Part shown: positions 1 to 9,128 of the stretch, piece by piece
Numbering within the stretch: position 1 is the first letter of the stretch
Layout: each line of letters begins with the position of its first letter
NCBI GenBank assembly: GCA_016712535.1
Contig: JADJQW010000002.1
Location: 2,294,001 to 2,358,000, forward strand
Source of the DNA: Flavobacteriales bacterium
GTDB lineage: Bacteria > Bacteroidota > Bacteroidia > Flavobacteriales_F > PHOS-HE28
Length of the DNA stretch: 64,000 nt
Direction: 5' to 3'
Translations under genes and position numbers: made by a program
Notes under the pieces: model-generated
The model's input: the letters and a program-made list of their open reading frames with translations, nothing else
Database searches by the model: none
Told to the model about the DNA's origin: nothing

Positions 1-1
1 T

Positions 2-562
2 GACCGCCTGATGGCCCAGTCCAAGAGCTGGACCAGCTTCGAAGCCGACTTCACCAGCCGCCTGCAGAGCACCAAGGACAAGCTCGACGTGAAGCAGGAG
101 GGCAACATGAAGGTGAAGGGAAAGCGCTTCCGCCTCGTGCTCGACAAGAACACCATCATCAACGATGGCAAGGTGCTGCACACCTACAGCAAAGAGACCA
201 ACGAGGTCACCTTGAACGATCCCGCCGAAATGGACCAGGACCTCGACCCGAGCACCATGTTCACCCAGTACGAGAAAGGCTTCAAGAGCCAGTTCGTGGA
301 GGAGAAGGCCGATGCCAGCGGCGCGATGACGCAAGTGGTGAAGCTCTTCCCTATCGATCCGGCGAAGAAGCCATTCCACACCGTGCTGCTCACGGTTGAA
401 AAAGCCAAGGGCGACCCGCGCAGCGTGCAAGTGCTCTACAAGGATGGCAACGTGGTCACTTACACGGTGAAGAAATTCACGGCCAACCCTGATCTCCCGG
501 ATGGTCTCTTCACCTTCGACAAGAGCAAGTATCCGGGCGTGGAGGTGAACGACCTGCGCTGA
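2..562 (+). CDS. LolA-like outer-membrane lipoprotein carrier (5' truncated)
   Basis: The reading frame is open from base 2, so the gene begins before the window and the ATG at 11 is internal. The visible 187 residues match the C-terminal bulk of Bacteroidota LolA-like periplasmic carriers: a lysine-rich beta-sheet domain with the segment around ADFTSRLQS, an EGNMKVKGKRFRL strand pair, and the conserved tail FTFDKSKYPGVEVNDLR. LolA shuttles lipoproteins from the inner to the outer membrane. The signal peptide lies outside the window. Upstream neighbours are not visible, and in this phylum the gene often follows a DNA translocase gene. The family assignment is firm, the exact substrate is inferred. 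Confidence 0.85.
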   Translation, partial: DRLMAQSKSWTSFEADFTSRLQSTKDKLDVKQEGNMKVKGKRFRLVLDKNTIINDGKVLHTYSKETNEVTLNDPAEMDQDLDPSTMFTQYEKGFKSQFVEEKADASGAMTQVVKLFPIDPAKKPFHTVLLTVEKAKGDPRSVQVLYKDGNVVTYTVKKFTANPDLPDGLFTFDKSKYPGVEVNDLR

Positions 563-603
563 TCGCTGACGTTACCCGCACGGAGGGCGCGCATTCATCC
601 ACC

Positions 604-1362
604 ATGCGCGCCCTCGTCTTTCCGGCTTTCGTCGCCTTCAATGCGCTATCCGCTCAATCGCCGCGCGTGGCGCATGTGCTCGTGGCGCTCTGCGACAACG
701 AGCACCAAGGAATCGTGAAGGTGCCGGCTGGCATCGGCAATGGCCAGAATGCGCGCACCAACCTGTATTGGGGCGCGGGCTATGGCGTGAAGACGCACTT
801 CGACCGCTCAGCGGATTGGTTGCGGGTGCCATGCGGAGCAGCCATCGAGCCGCATATCCTGGATCGCGCCGTTTGGAAGCACCGCGACAGCGCCGTGTAC
901 ATCGTGGCCGACGCCTATGATGGACGCCATATCCGTGAAGCCACGGTTGATCTGCTCCGCTATTCCAGTGGTCAGGGGCCACGTACCGTGAAGGCCGGGG
1001 GAACAACGCTTCACGCCGGTGGCAATGCCGCACTGGTGGCTTACCTCGGCCACGATGGCCTCATGGACTTCAGCATCGAGGAGCGGTTCACCTCATCCGG
1101 CCATTCCAGTCGAGAGGCCATCATCCTGGCATGCATCAGCAAGCGCTACTTCGCGGAGCACCTGCGCGCAACCGGTGCCGATCCGCTGGTATGGACCACC
1201 GGATTGATGGCCCCCGAAGCCTACACGCTGAAGGCAGCGCTCGATGGCTGGGTCCTGCGCGAGAACCAAGAGCGCATCCGGGAGCGCTCAGCAGCGGCCT
1301 ACGACAAGTACCAGAAGTGCGGGATCAACGGGGCGCGCCGCCTGCTGGTGACGGGCTGGTAG
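604..1362 (+). CDS. Secreted protein of unknown function
   Basis: This 252-residue protein starts with a short hydrophobic signal-like stretch ending at SAQ (about residue 18). It has no motif I can assign with confidence. The N-terminal half has a conserved-looking segment (ALCDNEHQGIVKVPAGIG) and Asp- and Gly-rich loops such as GHDGLMDF. The start is the first ATG after the LolA-like gene, 41 bases downstream, so the two could be cotranscribed. Its 3' end is convergent with the RDD gene. I see no frameshift or unusual base composition. It could be a periplasmic enzyme, but nothing visible identifies a reaction. Confidence 0.6.
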   Translation: MRALVFPAFVAFNALSAQSPRVAHVLVALCDNEHQGIVKVPAGIGNGQNARTNLYWGAGYGVKTHFDRSADWLRVPCGAAIEPHILDRAVWKHRDSAVYIVADAYDGRHIREATVDLLRYSSGQGPRTVKAGGTTLHAGGNAALVAYLGHDGLMDFSIEERFTSSGHSSREAIILACISKRYFAEHLRATGADPLVWTTGLMAPEAYTLKAALDGWVLRENQERIRERSAAAYDKYQKCGINGARRLLVTGW

Positions 1363-1455
1363 GGCGCTCGCCCTTGAAATGGCCGGTGCCCGCGCCTTGC
1401 TGCCCCGTGATGTGCACATAGTCGTTCAGCACGGCCTTCAGGAAATCCATGTTGT

Positions 1456-2112
1456 TCAGACCATCGCCGCTGATCCTGTCGTGGCGCGCACCTTGGCCGC
1501 CACCTCATCGATCATGGCGAAGCGGTTCGCCATGCGCGTGCTGCCGAGCACCTCTTTCACCAATGCAGCCTGAGCATCGGTCAGGCGAACGGCCTGCGGG
1601 AAACGCGCCACATGCGCATCACGGACTTCGGTGAGCAGTGTGTCAGCCAAGCGGGTGCGCTGCTTCAATGAAACAACGGTGGTGCCCCCAGCCAGGTCGC
1701 CGATCCTTTGGCCTTTGCCGTTGATCAGCACCACTACGAGCCCGAGCCCGTAGAGGCTGTCGAGCGGGCGTATGAGCCAGCGCAAGAGGTACTGCCCCAG
1801 GGTGGGTTGACCACCGTCGATGCGCACCACCTTGATCTTCATCACGTTCTTGCCCACGCTCTTGCCGTCCATGAGCAGTTCGCTGGCAAGGTGGTAGAAG
1901 CTCGGTGGCAGCTGAACGAGGATCAAGTAGACGCCAACGCTCGTGTCATCCCAATCCTGCGGCTCCAGGATGAAGAGCATCATGAGCCAGAAGACGTACC
2001 AGGCCATCTTCACCAAGCCATCAATGAGCCATGCCACCAATCGATCGCCGATGCCGGCCACCTCATGGTGGATGACGACGTTCTGAGCGGTCTCGATGCG
2101 GATGTTGCTCAT
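1456..2112 (-). CDS. RDD family membrane protein (3' frameshift likely)
   Basis: This 218-residue RDD-family protein has an N-terminal amphipathic region (MSNIRIETAQNVVIHHEV), the Arg and Asp-Asp type helices that name the family (GIGDRLVAWLIDGLV and KSVGKNVMKIKV), then a cytoplasmic tail. About three transmembrane helices are visible. RDD proteins are small inner-membrane proteins, some linked to ion transport; the role here is unknown. The annotated end (GSAAMV) looks artificial: another frame continues with a plausible tail (GLNNMDFLKAVLNDYVHI) to a stop near 1331. That points to a one-base indel at about 1457-1490, from true mutation or sequence error. It is convergent with the preceding gene. 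Confidence 0.8.
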   Translation of the reverse strand: MSNIRIETAQNVVIHHEVAGIGDRLVAWLIDGLVKMAWYVFWLMMLFILEPQDWDDTSVGVYLILVQLPPSFYHLASELLMDGKSVGKNVMKIKVVRIDGGQPTLGQYLLRWLIRPLDSLYGLGLVVVLINGKGQRIGDLAGGTTVVSLKQRTRLADTLLTEVRDAHVARFPQAVRLTDAQAALVKEVLGSTRMANRFAMIDEVAAKVRATTGSAAMV

Positions 2113-2142
2113 GCGCGGGTCGAAGCCTGTTCCGCGGATTGG

Positions 2143-5100
2143 CTAGCCCTCGGTCTCACGCGTCCAAATGGCCTCGGTGATGCTCTGGCCGTTCTTGAAA
2201 TAGTAGATGCCCCACTTCGCGATCACCTTGCTGTACTCATCGGCACGGTTGCCTTTGACTACGATGCGCCTGATGATCACCTTGTTGCCTTCGGTGGAGC
2301 TCTCCTCGGTGACACCCTCCGGATACTCTTGCGCGAGCTTGTTCCGGTTGTAATTGGCGAAGTCGCGCGGCTGGTCCTTGGGCGTTGCATCCAACCGTGC
2401 CTTGCTGCGCGCCCTTGAGGCCTCACTGGCCTGAGCATAGCCCGCTTCCCGTGCGAGAGCGGACCGTTTCTGGTCGTCGATTGCACGCAGCCGCTCATCG
2501 TTCAATGCTGCGCCTTTGCGCTGGCGATCGGATTCCTGCTCGATCACCTGCTCTACTTGGCTCCGTTGCTCGCTCGTGCGCTTAGCGCCCGCTGCGGTCC
2601 GTTCGGCCTCGGCAGTCCGGATGCGCTCGGTCTGCTCCGCCACGGTCTCCGTCGCCTGCACCTGCCGCTGGGCCATGGCTCGCTCCTTCTGCATCACCCG
2701 GTCTTCGGTTGCCACTTTCAGGTCGTACTGCTGCGCGATCACCTGGCCTGACCGGTCCCTGCGACGCTCCTCCTCCTCGGCCAAACGGTCCTTCATGGCC
2801 TGCATTTCGGAGGCGCTCAACTCGCGCCTGGTCTCATCGCCGCGATAAAGCCCGGCCTGTGCCTCCTGTACACGCTCTTTGCTGACCACCTCGCCATCAC
2901 GGCGCTTGGTGGCGTCCTGGACCTTGCTGGTTTCCTGAGCCATGAGGTCATCACGCTGCTTGCGGATGCGCTCCCATTTCTCGGCTTCCTCCCGTTCACG
3001 GGCCTTGCGCATGAACTCCTCCGCCTGCTGCTCGTTGCTCCTATCGATGGTTGTCGATTTCCGCGAGCGCTGCTGCGATTCATCCTCCATCGCCCTGCGC
3101 GCCGCCAGCTCTGCCTCTTGCCGCTGCCGCTCCAATTCAGCGAGCAGCATATCGATCTGGCCGATCTTGGCGAGCGGATAGGTCTCTTCGGGCCTTAGAT
3201 CGCTGGCCTCGGCATACAGCCCGCGAGCCCGTTCATATTCCTTCGCCGCCAAGGCTTCGTCGGCGTTCACGATCGCCGAACGGAATCGCTCCTCCATCGC
3301 CTTCGAATCCTCACGCGCCAACCGGTCCCGTTCTTCGGCCATGCGGCGCGCCTCAGCTTCCTGCTGCTCACGCGACAGGCGCTCTGCCTCCAACCGGTCA
3401 CGTTCGCTGATGGCCGCGAGCCGGGCGCGCTCGGCTTCCTCTGCTTCGCGGCGCTTGCGCTCTTCTTCATCACGACGAAGCTGGTCCGCCAGCCTGTCGG
3501 CTTCGCTGCGGTCCTTATCGCGACGCGCGATCTCGGCATCGATCGCAGCCAACCGGTCCTTGGGGTAATTCTCCTGCGGCTTCAGGCCCAGCGCATCGGT
3601 GTACTTCTGGCGCGCGCGATCGAAATTGTCCTGCCCGAAGGCCAGATCGGCCGCGGCCACGGCTTCACGGTACTGGCGGGCGATCTCCTCTTCCTCGGCC
3701 TTCCGAATCCTGGCCTCTTCTTCGGCGCGGGCCTTCTCGGCCGCTGCCAATTCCGCGGCAAGCTTATCGGCAGCTTCTTTAGCAGCACGTTCGGCAGCGG
3801 CACGTTCCGCGGCTTCCCGGTCAGCAGCATCCTTGGCAGCCAGATCGGCAAGGATCCGCTCAATCTCTGCAATACGATCCTTGGGGCGCTGCTCTTCAGG
3901 CTTGATGCCCAAGGCATCGGTGTAAGCCGTGCGTGCCTGCTCGTACTTCTTGGCTCCGAAGTCGCGATCAGCTACCGTGATCAAGTCGGTGTAGCGCTTG
4001 TCCAGGTCAGCTTTCTCGCGCGCCAGCCGTTCTGCTTCGGCCTTGGCCTTGGCTTCGGAATCGAGCCGTGATTCGATATCGATGATACGGTCACGCGGAT
4101 GGGCTTCCTGTGGCTTCAGGGCAGCGGCATCCTTGTAATCAGACAGTGCGGCGGAGAGCTTCTCGCCGCTGTATGCCTTATCAGCCCTGGCAATGAGTTC
4201 GGTGTACTTCGCATCAAGCTCGCGAGCCTTGCGCTCTTCCTCCTCCCGCTTGGCCTTCTCTGCGATACGGGCATCGCATTCCTCGATCCGGCCCTTCGGG
4301 TAGCTCTCCGCTGGCTTAATGGCCGAGGCCTCCTGGTACTTGGACTTGGCAATGGTGAAATCCTCCGCATCGAAGGAATCATCGGCATCGGCTACAGCCT
4401 TGTCATACTTGACCTGCAGTTCCTGCTGCTTCCGACGCTCCTCCGCTTCTGCTTTGCGCTTGAGCACCACTGCGAGCTGATCCTTCGGGTACTTCTCTGC
4501 GGGCTTCAAGCTTGAGGCCTCGGTGTACTTCGAGGTGGCAGCCTCCCATTCTTCGCTGCCGAGCGCAGCATCGGCGGCGGCGATCGCCGCATCATATTTC
4601 TCTTGGAGTTCTTTGGCTTTCCGGTCTTCCTCCGCCTTCTTGGCCAATTCCTCCTTCTTCTTGTTGATGAGGGCGATCTGGTCCTTGGGGTATTGCTCCT
4701 TGGGCTTCAGGTTGCCTGCCTCCGTGTATTTGGCGATGGCATCATCGTACTGATCACCCGTGAAGGCCTTCATGGCATCGGCCAGCATTGCCTTGTACCG
4801 CTCATCAAGATCCTTGGCCTTGCGCTCCTCCTCAGCCTGCTTCGCCAGCTCCTCGCGCTTCCTGGCGATGGATGCGAGCTGGTCTTTCGGATACTTCTCG
4901 TCGGGCCTCAGCGCGCTGGCTTCGTTGTACTTGGCTTCGGCATCATCATAGCGCGTCCCGGTGAAGGCCACGTCGGCTGCGGCGATGGCGGCTTGGTATT
5001 TCTGCAAGGTTTCCTTGGCCAGGCGCTCCTCTTCAGCCTTGCGCTTCTCTTCGTCCTTCTTGGCCGCAATGGCCGCGAGTTGGTCCTTGGGGTACTTCTC

Positions 5101-6327
5101 CTCCGGCTTGTGCGTGCTGGCCTCGTTGTACTTGGCGGTGGCGATGTCCCAATTGCTCGCTTTGAAAGCAGCATCACCAGCGGCCACGGCGGCATCGTAC
5201 TTCTGCTGGAGCTCCTTGGCCTTGCGCTCCTCCTCGGCCTTGTTGGCCAATTCCTCCTTCTTCTTGGCGATGGCGGCGATCTGGTCCTTGGGATAGCGCT
5301 CCTCAGGCTTCAGGGTGCCGGCTTCGGTGTACTTGGCCGTAGCCTGATCCCAATTCTCCGCCTTGAAGGCGGCGTCCGCAGCGGTGATCGCAGCTTCGTA
5401 TTTCTGCTGCAGCTCCTTGGCCTTGCGCTCTTCTTCGGCCTTCTTGGCCAGGTCGGCCAGGATGACGTCGATCTCTTTGATCCGCGCCTTGGGGTGCGCC
5501 TCGGCCTCTTTGATATCCAGCGCTGCCTCGTACTTCACCTTCGCAGCCTCATAGTTCTTCTTGCTGAATAGGCCGTCAGCCTCCTTGACGAGCGCCCCGT
5601 ATTCCTCAGCGAGCTTCTTCTCTCCATCCACGGCCTCCAAGCGCATCCGGGCATCGCTGAGCTTGGCCGTGGCAACGGGGTCGTTGGCCTTCAGTGTCAG
5701 TGCCTCGGTGAAGCTCTCCACCGCCTTCTTGAAGTCGCTTGCGGTCATGGCAGCATTGCCTGCGGTCATGAGCTTAGCGAACTCCGCTTCTGCATTGGCT
5801 TCGCGCTTCTTCCGCTCTTCATATTGCTTCATCAACTGCACCTGGGCCTCGCGCATCCGGTTGGTGTAGTCCATGTCCCACTCGAAGTTGCCCGTGGCAC
5901 CTACGTACTTGGCCTTGCCGAATGGCTCTTGCAGGATGGAGAAATCGACTCCCGGCAGCTCCTGCAGCATCGTGAAATCGATGTTCATGCCGTGGCCGCC
6001 CTGCCTCTCCTCCTCCGGAATGTTGCGCGTGTCGATGACGATGTTCTTGCTGACAAAGCCCTTCTTCGAGCACATCACCTTGTACTCGGCGCTGTAATCG
6101 AGGTTGACCTCGTACTTGCCGCTGGCGTTCGTTGGAACCTCGATGAGTTTAGCTCCGTTCTTGAAGACAGAGATGGTCACCCCATCGATCTTCTTAGCGG
6201 TCGACAGGTCCTTCACGGTCCCATAGACCATCACGACATCGACCTGTGCCCAGGACGAAGAGCACGCGAAGGCGAACAGGAAGAACGCAAGGAAGCGATT
6301 GGTCAAAGTGCGCAAGGAGCTGATCAT
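2143..6327 (-). CDS. Large repeat/coiled-coil protein with about 12 tetratricopeptide-like repeats
   Basis: This is a secreted 1,394-residue protein. I chose the ATG at 6327 because the longer frame would run through the divergent FAD gene and because this start gives a signal peptide (FLAFFLFAFACSSSWAQ). After a carboxypeptidase-regulatory-like beta domain (about residues 25-110; KKIDGVTISVFKNG) come about 12 copies of a roughly 65-residue unit with the signature Y..A...AD.AF....Y..A...Y.EA..LKP.E.YPKDQ, separated by charged Lys/Glu/Ala coiled coils. The C-terminal third is a long charged coil ending in a small folded segment (EGNKVIIRRIVVKGNRADEY). A scaffold or cell-envelope role is inference. 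The repeats make the opposite strand appear open for long stretches. Confidence 0.8.
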   Translation of the reverse strand: MISSLRTLTNRFLAFFLFAFACSSSWAQVDVVMVYGTVKDLSTAKKIDGVTISVFKNGAKLIEVPTNASGKYEVNLDYSAEYKVMCSKKGFVSKNIVIDTRNIPEEERQGGHGMNIDFTMLQELPGVDFSILQEPFGKAKYVGATGNFEWDMDYTNRMREAQVQLMKQYEERKKREANAEAEFAKLMTAGNAAMTASDFKKAVESFTEALTLKANDPVATAKLSDARMRLEAVDGEKKLAEEYGALVKEADGLFSKKNYEAAKVKYEAALDIKEAEAHPKARIKEIDVILADLAKKAEEERKAKELQQKYEAAITAADAAFKAENWDQATAKYTEAGTLKPEERYPKDQIAAIAKKKEELANKAEEERKAKELQQKYDAAVAAGDAAFKASNWDIATAKYNEASTHKPEEKYPKDQLAAIAAKKDEEKRKAEEERLAKETLQKYQAAIAAADVAFTGTRYDDAEAKYNEASALRPDEKYPKDQLASIARKREELAKQAEEERKAKDLDERYKAMLADAMKAFTGDQYDDAIAKYTEAGNLKPKEQYPKDQIALINKKKEELAKKAEEDRKAKELQEKYDAAIAAADAALGSEEWEAATSKYTEASSLKPAEKYPKDQLAVVLKRKAEAEERRKQQELQVKYDKAVADADDSFDAEDFTIAKSKYQEASAIKPAESYPKGRIEECDARIAEKAKREEEERKARELDAKYTELIARADKAYSGEKLSAALSDYKDAAALKPQEAHPRDRIIDIESRLDSEAKAKAEAERLAREKADLDKRYTDLITVADRDFGAKKYEQARTAYTDALGIKPEEQRPKDRIAEIERILADLAAKDAADREAAERAAAERAAKEAADKLAAELAAAEKARAEEEARIRKAEEEEIARQYREAVAAADLAFGQDNFDRARQKYTDALGLKPQENYPKDRLAAIDAEIARRDKDRSEADRLADQLRRDEEERKRREAEEAERARLAAISERDRLEAERLSREQQEAEARRMAEERDRLAREDSKAMEERFRSAIVNADEALAAKEYERARGLYAEASDLRPEETYPLAKIGQIDMLLAELERQRQEAELAARRAMEDESQQRSRKSTTIDRSNEQQAEEFMRKAREREEAEKWERIRKQRDDLMAQETSKVQDATKRRDGEVVSKERVQEAQAGLYRGDETRRELSASEMQAMKDRLAEEEERRRDRSGQVIAQQYDLKVATEDRVMQKERAMAQRQVQATETVAEQTERIRTAEAERTAAGAKRTSEQRSQVEQVIEQESDRQRKGAALNDERLRAIDDQKRSALAREAGYAQASEASRARSKARLDATPKDQPRDFANYNRNKLAQEYPEGVTEESSTEGNKVIIRRIVVKGNRADEYSKVIAKWGIYYFKNGQSITEAIWTRETEG

Positions 6328-6402
6328 CAGGCTGTGCAATGCATTGGCCGGTTCCGAGCCGCCGCAATTTAGAACATCTTTGCCGCCCGCCCCACGACCC
6401 CC

Positions 6403-7527
6403 ATGCAGAGCGTTTGGGAACGTACCTCCTTCACCGCACAAGCAGACCTCGTGGTGGTCGGCTCGGGCATCGTTGGGCTCTTCGCCGCGATCTTCCATCA
6501 ACGCAGGAACCCGAAGCATCGCGTAGTGATCCTTGAACGGGGGCCGCATCCCATCGGCGCCAGCGCGCGCAATGCTGGGTTCGCTTGCTTCGGAAGCCCC
6601 AGCGAACTGCTTCACGACATCGAAACCGAGGGCTCGCATACCGCCCTCGCTCGGGCCGAGGAGCGCTGGATAGGCCTTCATGAATTGCGCGCTGAATTAG
6701 GCGACGAAGCGATCGGGTTCGAGTTGACGGGCGGGCATGAAGCGTTCCGGGCAAGTGACGCACTGTACCCGCTCGTGGCGGAGAGGTTCGATCACCTGAA
6801 CGACCTGTTGCGGCCGATCACCGGGCAGGTCACCTATCGGTGGGATGATGCCCGGATCCGCACCTGCGGCCTTCATGGCATCGAGCATCTTGCCTGCACT
6901 GATCTGGAAGGAGCCATCGATAGCGGCATGTTGATGCGCGCGCTGCTGCGGAAGGCCGGGCAGGCCGGGGTCGAGGTACGTTTCAACGCTGAGGTGGCCC
7001 GGATCGAAGAGGGGGCATCTGAAGTGGTGCTGCCGTTGCGTGATGGGACGGCCTGGCGCTGTTCCCGAGTACTGGTCGCGACGAATGGATTCACCGCCTC
7101 GCTCTTGCCTGAATTGGATGTGGTGCCTGCGCGCGGCCAAGTGCTGCTCACTGCGCCTGTGCCGGGGCTCGCCCTGCGCGGCTGCTTCCACATGAACGAG
7201 GGCTTCTATTATTTCCGCGACTGCGCAGGAGGGGTGCTGCTGGGCGGAGGCCGCCACCTTGATCTTGCAGGCGAGCGAACTTGGGAGGAAGGGCTAACCC
7301 CTCGGATCCAGGACGCGCTGGAGGGCCTTTTGCGCGAGGTCATCCTGCCCGGCGTGGATTTCAAGGTTGCGCAACGCTGGAGCGGCACCATGGCGTTCGG
7401 CAGCACCGGGAAGTCTCCGCTCGTCGATCGCCTGAGTGATCGTGTTTCGGTGGCGGTGAGAATGGGAGGAATGGGTGTGGCGATCGGCATCCGGGTGGCG
7501 CGAAATGCCTGCGATTTGCTTGTTTAG
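6403..7527 (+). CDS. FAD-dependent oxidoreductase (DAO family)
   Basis: The 374-residue protein has an N-terminal dinucleotide-binding motif VVVGSGIVGLFAAI (about residues 17-30) followed by the acidic end of the second strand (ILERG), typical of the D-amino-acid oxidase/DadA family. The C-terminal part carries the FAD-contacting glycine-rich segment RMGGMGVAIGIRVA. The conserved Arg-Asn pair of the family appears in GASARNAGFACFG. It probably oxidises an amine or amino acid, but the substrate cannot be read from sequence. It is divergent from the large repeat protein across a 75-base gap that should hold both promoters. The start is the ATG that leaves the Rossmann motif near the N-terminus. 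Confidence 0.88.
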   Translation: MQSVWERTSFTAQADLVVVGSGIVGLFAAIFHQRRNPKHRVVILERGPHPIGASARNAGFACFGSPSELLHDIETEGSHTALARAEERWIGLHELRAELGDEAIGFELTGGHEAFRASDALYPLVAERFDHLNDLLRPITGQVTYRWDDARIRTCGLHGIEHLACTDLEGAIDSGMLMRALLRKAGQAGVEVRFNAEVARIEEGASEVVLPLRDGTAWRCSRVLVATNGFTASLLPELDVVPARGQVLLTAPVPGLALRGCFHMNEGFYYFRDCAGGVLLGGGRHLDLAGERTWEEGLTPRIQDALEGLLREVILPGVDFKVAQRWSGTMAFGSTGKSPLVDRLSDRVSVAVRMGGMGVAIGIRVARNACDLLV

Positions 7528-7615
7528 CGGCCGCGGCGCACCATGACTATCTGACCTTCGTCAGGTCCTTCTGCGCTGCATCACCATCAATTCGCGCATC
7601 AACACTTCAACTCCC

Positions 7616-8017
7616 ATGAGCACCACGGCCACAACCACCCCTCGCGTCCGCATCGGCGACCTCCATTTCGACCATATGGAATGGGTCAACTCCTTGAAGT
7701 TCTATAAGGATGAGATCAGCATATTCGAGCATCGCTTAGAGGATATCGTGCGCCGCAACACCAAGCCCGAGGTCATGGCAGAGCTGGAGCATTTCCAGAA
7801 CCAGTTCATCCGCGAGAAGGAAGTCGTTGATGAATTGCGCCACGACATCAAGCAGGCCGAGAACGAGTTGGAGAAGGAGGCGAAGGACCATCCGGTGGCC
7901 ATCGATCATCGTTGGTTCACGGACCATACCTCACTGCGCGACCGCTACCAGACTTTCGAGAAGCTCTACCGGGAGCTCAAGGCAGAGTTCCACCAATGGT
8001 TGGTGAAACGCATGTGA
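7616..8017 (+). CDS. Conserved hypothetical coiled-coil protein
   Basis: This 133-residue soluble protein has no signal peptide. Its middle is a long predicted helix with heptad-like spacing (EVMAELEHFQNQFIREKEV and ELRHDIKQAENELEKEA), and it ends with a basic aromatic helix. It resembles short conserved Bacteroidota proteins of unknown function that form helical bundles. It stands alone between the FAD oxidoreductase and a small membrane protein gene, in the same direction. I do not recognise a function, but composition and codon pattern match a genuine gene. Confidence 0.6.
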   Translation: MSTTATTTPRVRIGDLHFDHMEWVNSLKFYKDEISIFEHRLEDIVRRNTKPEVMAELEHFQNQFIREKEVVDELRHDIKQAENELEKEAKDHPVAIDHRWFTDHTSLRDRYQTFEKLYRELKAEFHQWLVKRM

Positions 8018-8075
8018 TGGAACCTGCTAGGCGTCCGAACAGGCGTTTACCTTCGCACGCTCCAAACCATAGCAC

Positions 8076-8294
8076 ATGAAGAAGTTCATCGGCCTCGCGC
8101 TCTGGCTCCACGCCTTCCTCATCCCCTTCCGGTTCTCTATCCTCGACACCGATGAGGTGGTTAAGGAATCGGGGCGTGCCGATAACACCATGGGGCTGAT
8201 CAGCTTCGTGGCCATGCTCGCCTTGCTCTTCATAGGTTACGCTCTGGTCGATTCAGCCGGCAAGCAGCCCTCGGCAGAGGACCACGGGCATTGA
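8076..8294 (+). CDS. Small two-helix membrane protein
   Basis: This 72-residue protein has two hydrophobic helices (FIGLALWLHAFLIPFRF and LISFVAMLALLFIGYALV) joined by a charged loop and ends in a short Asp/His tail (EDHGH). The start has MKK basic residues before the first helix. It ends 12 bases before the universal stress protein gene, which suggests one transcript with that gene and the site-2 protease. The function is unknown. A minus-strand frame across it is longer relative to its content but looks unlike protein. Confidence 0.5.
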   Translation: MKKFIGLALWLHAFLIPFRFSILDTDEVVKESGRADNTMGLISFVAMLALLFIGYALVDSAGKQPSAEDHGH

Positions 8295-8306
8295 CCCGGC
8301 AGCCTC

Positions 8307-9128
8307 ATGGCGCGTATCCTGATTCCTACCGACTTCAGTTCCGGCTCACTCCGGGCGGCAGTGTATGCCGTGCGCCTGTTCGGTGCTGATGGCAACCGGT
8401 TCGTACTCTTGAACACCTTCATGATGCCGGCCGGTGCTGCCAGCACCATGTGGAACATGGATGAGCTTCTCGCTCGAGAGTCAATCACAGGGCTGAAGCA
8501 ATTCGAATCCGTGCTGCGCGCCGCGCTCCCTGGCGTGGATGCGCATCTGGAAACGGTCTGCGAGCACGGTGACCTGCCGAATGTGGTTGACCGCTTCCTG
8601 GGCGATGAGGAGAAGCCGATCTGCGTGGTGATGGGCACTCTTGGCGCCAGCGGCATCCAAGAGGCGCTCTTCGGCAGCAACACCGCCAGCGTGATCAAGC
8701 ACGGCAGCTTCCCCGTGCTGGCCGTGCCGTCCGATGCTGAGTACCGCGCACCCAAGCGCATCTTGCTCGCTGACGATGGCGGACCGGTGAAGAAGGAATC
8801 ACTGGCGCTGCTGCTCGACATCGCGCGCTGGAGCCAAAGCGAGCTCCGCATAGCTCGCGTGGTGAACGAGCAGGTGACGGCAGACGATGGTGGCCAACAG
8901 GCCTATGACCAATTGCTCGGCGGCATTCCGCACAGCCAGCAATACCTCAGCGCCGAGAACGTGGAGGCCGCTCTGAACGACTTGGCCGAGCAAGGCGATG
9001 CCGACCTGCTCGCCGTGCTCCACCGGAAGCGCGGCCTTTTCCAAGGGCTTTTCCACCGCAGCACCGCCGCCAAGCTGGCCATGCACACGCACCTGCCCTT
9101 GCTGGTGCTGCAGCAAGCCGAACGCTGA
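8307..9128 (+). CDS. Tandem universal stress protein (UspA family)
   Basis: The 273-residue protein contains two Usp domains. The first begins with the family strand ARILIPTDFS and ends with VMGTLGASGIQEALFGSNT, corresponding to the Gly-x2-Gly-x9-Gly-(Ser/Thr) nucleotide-binding motif, followed by the KHGSFPVLAVP strand. The second begins PKRILLADDGGPV and ends HTHLPLLVLQ. Usp proteins are cytoplasmic stress factors, some binding ATP. Its stop overlaps the start of the next gene by one base (TGATG), so the pair is translationally coupled with the site-2 protease. A signalling link between them is inference. Confidence 0.88.
   Translation: MARILIPTDFSSGSLRAAVYAVRLFGADGNRFVLLNTFMMPAGAASTMWNMDELLARESITGLKQFESVLRAALPGVDAHLETVCEHGDLPNVVDRFLGDEEKPICVVMGTLGASGIQEALFGSNTASVIKHGSFPVLAVPSDAEYRAPKRILLADDGGPVKKESLALLLDIARWSQSELRIARVVNEQVTADDGGQQAYDQLLGGIPHSQQYLSAENVEAALNDLAEQGDADLLAVLHRKRGLFQGLFHRSTAAKLAMHTHLPLLVLQQAER

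Noticed and set aside
4603..5571. A 322-residue Leu/Gly-rich plus-strand frame inside the repeat protein gene
   Set aside because: The repeated coding units keep the opposite strand open; the translation merely mirrors the repeat.
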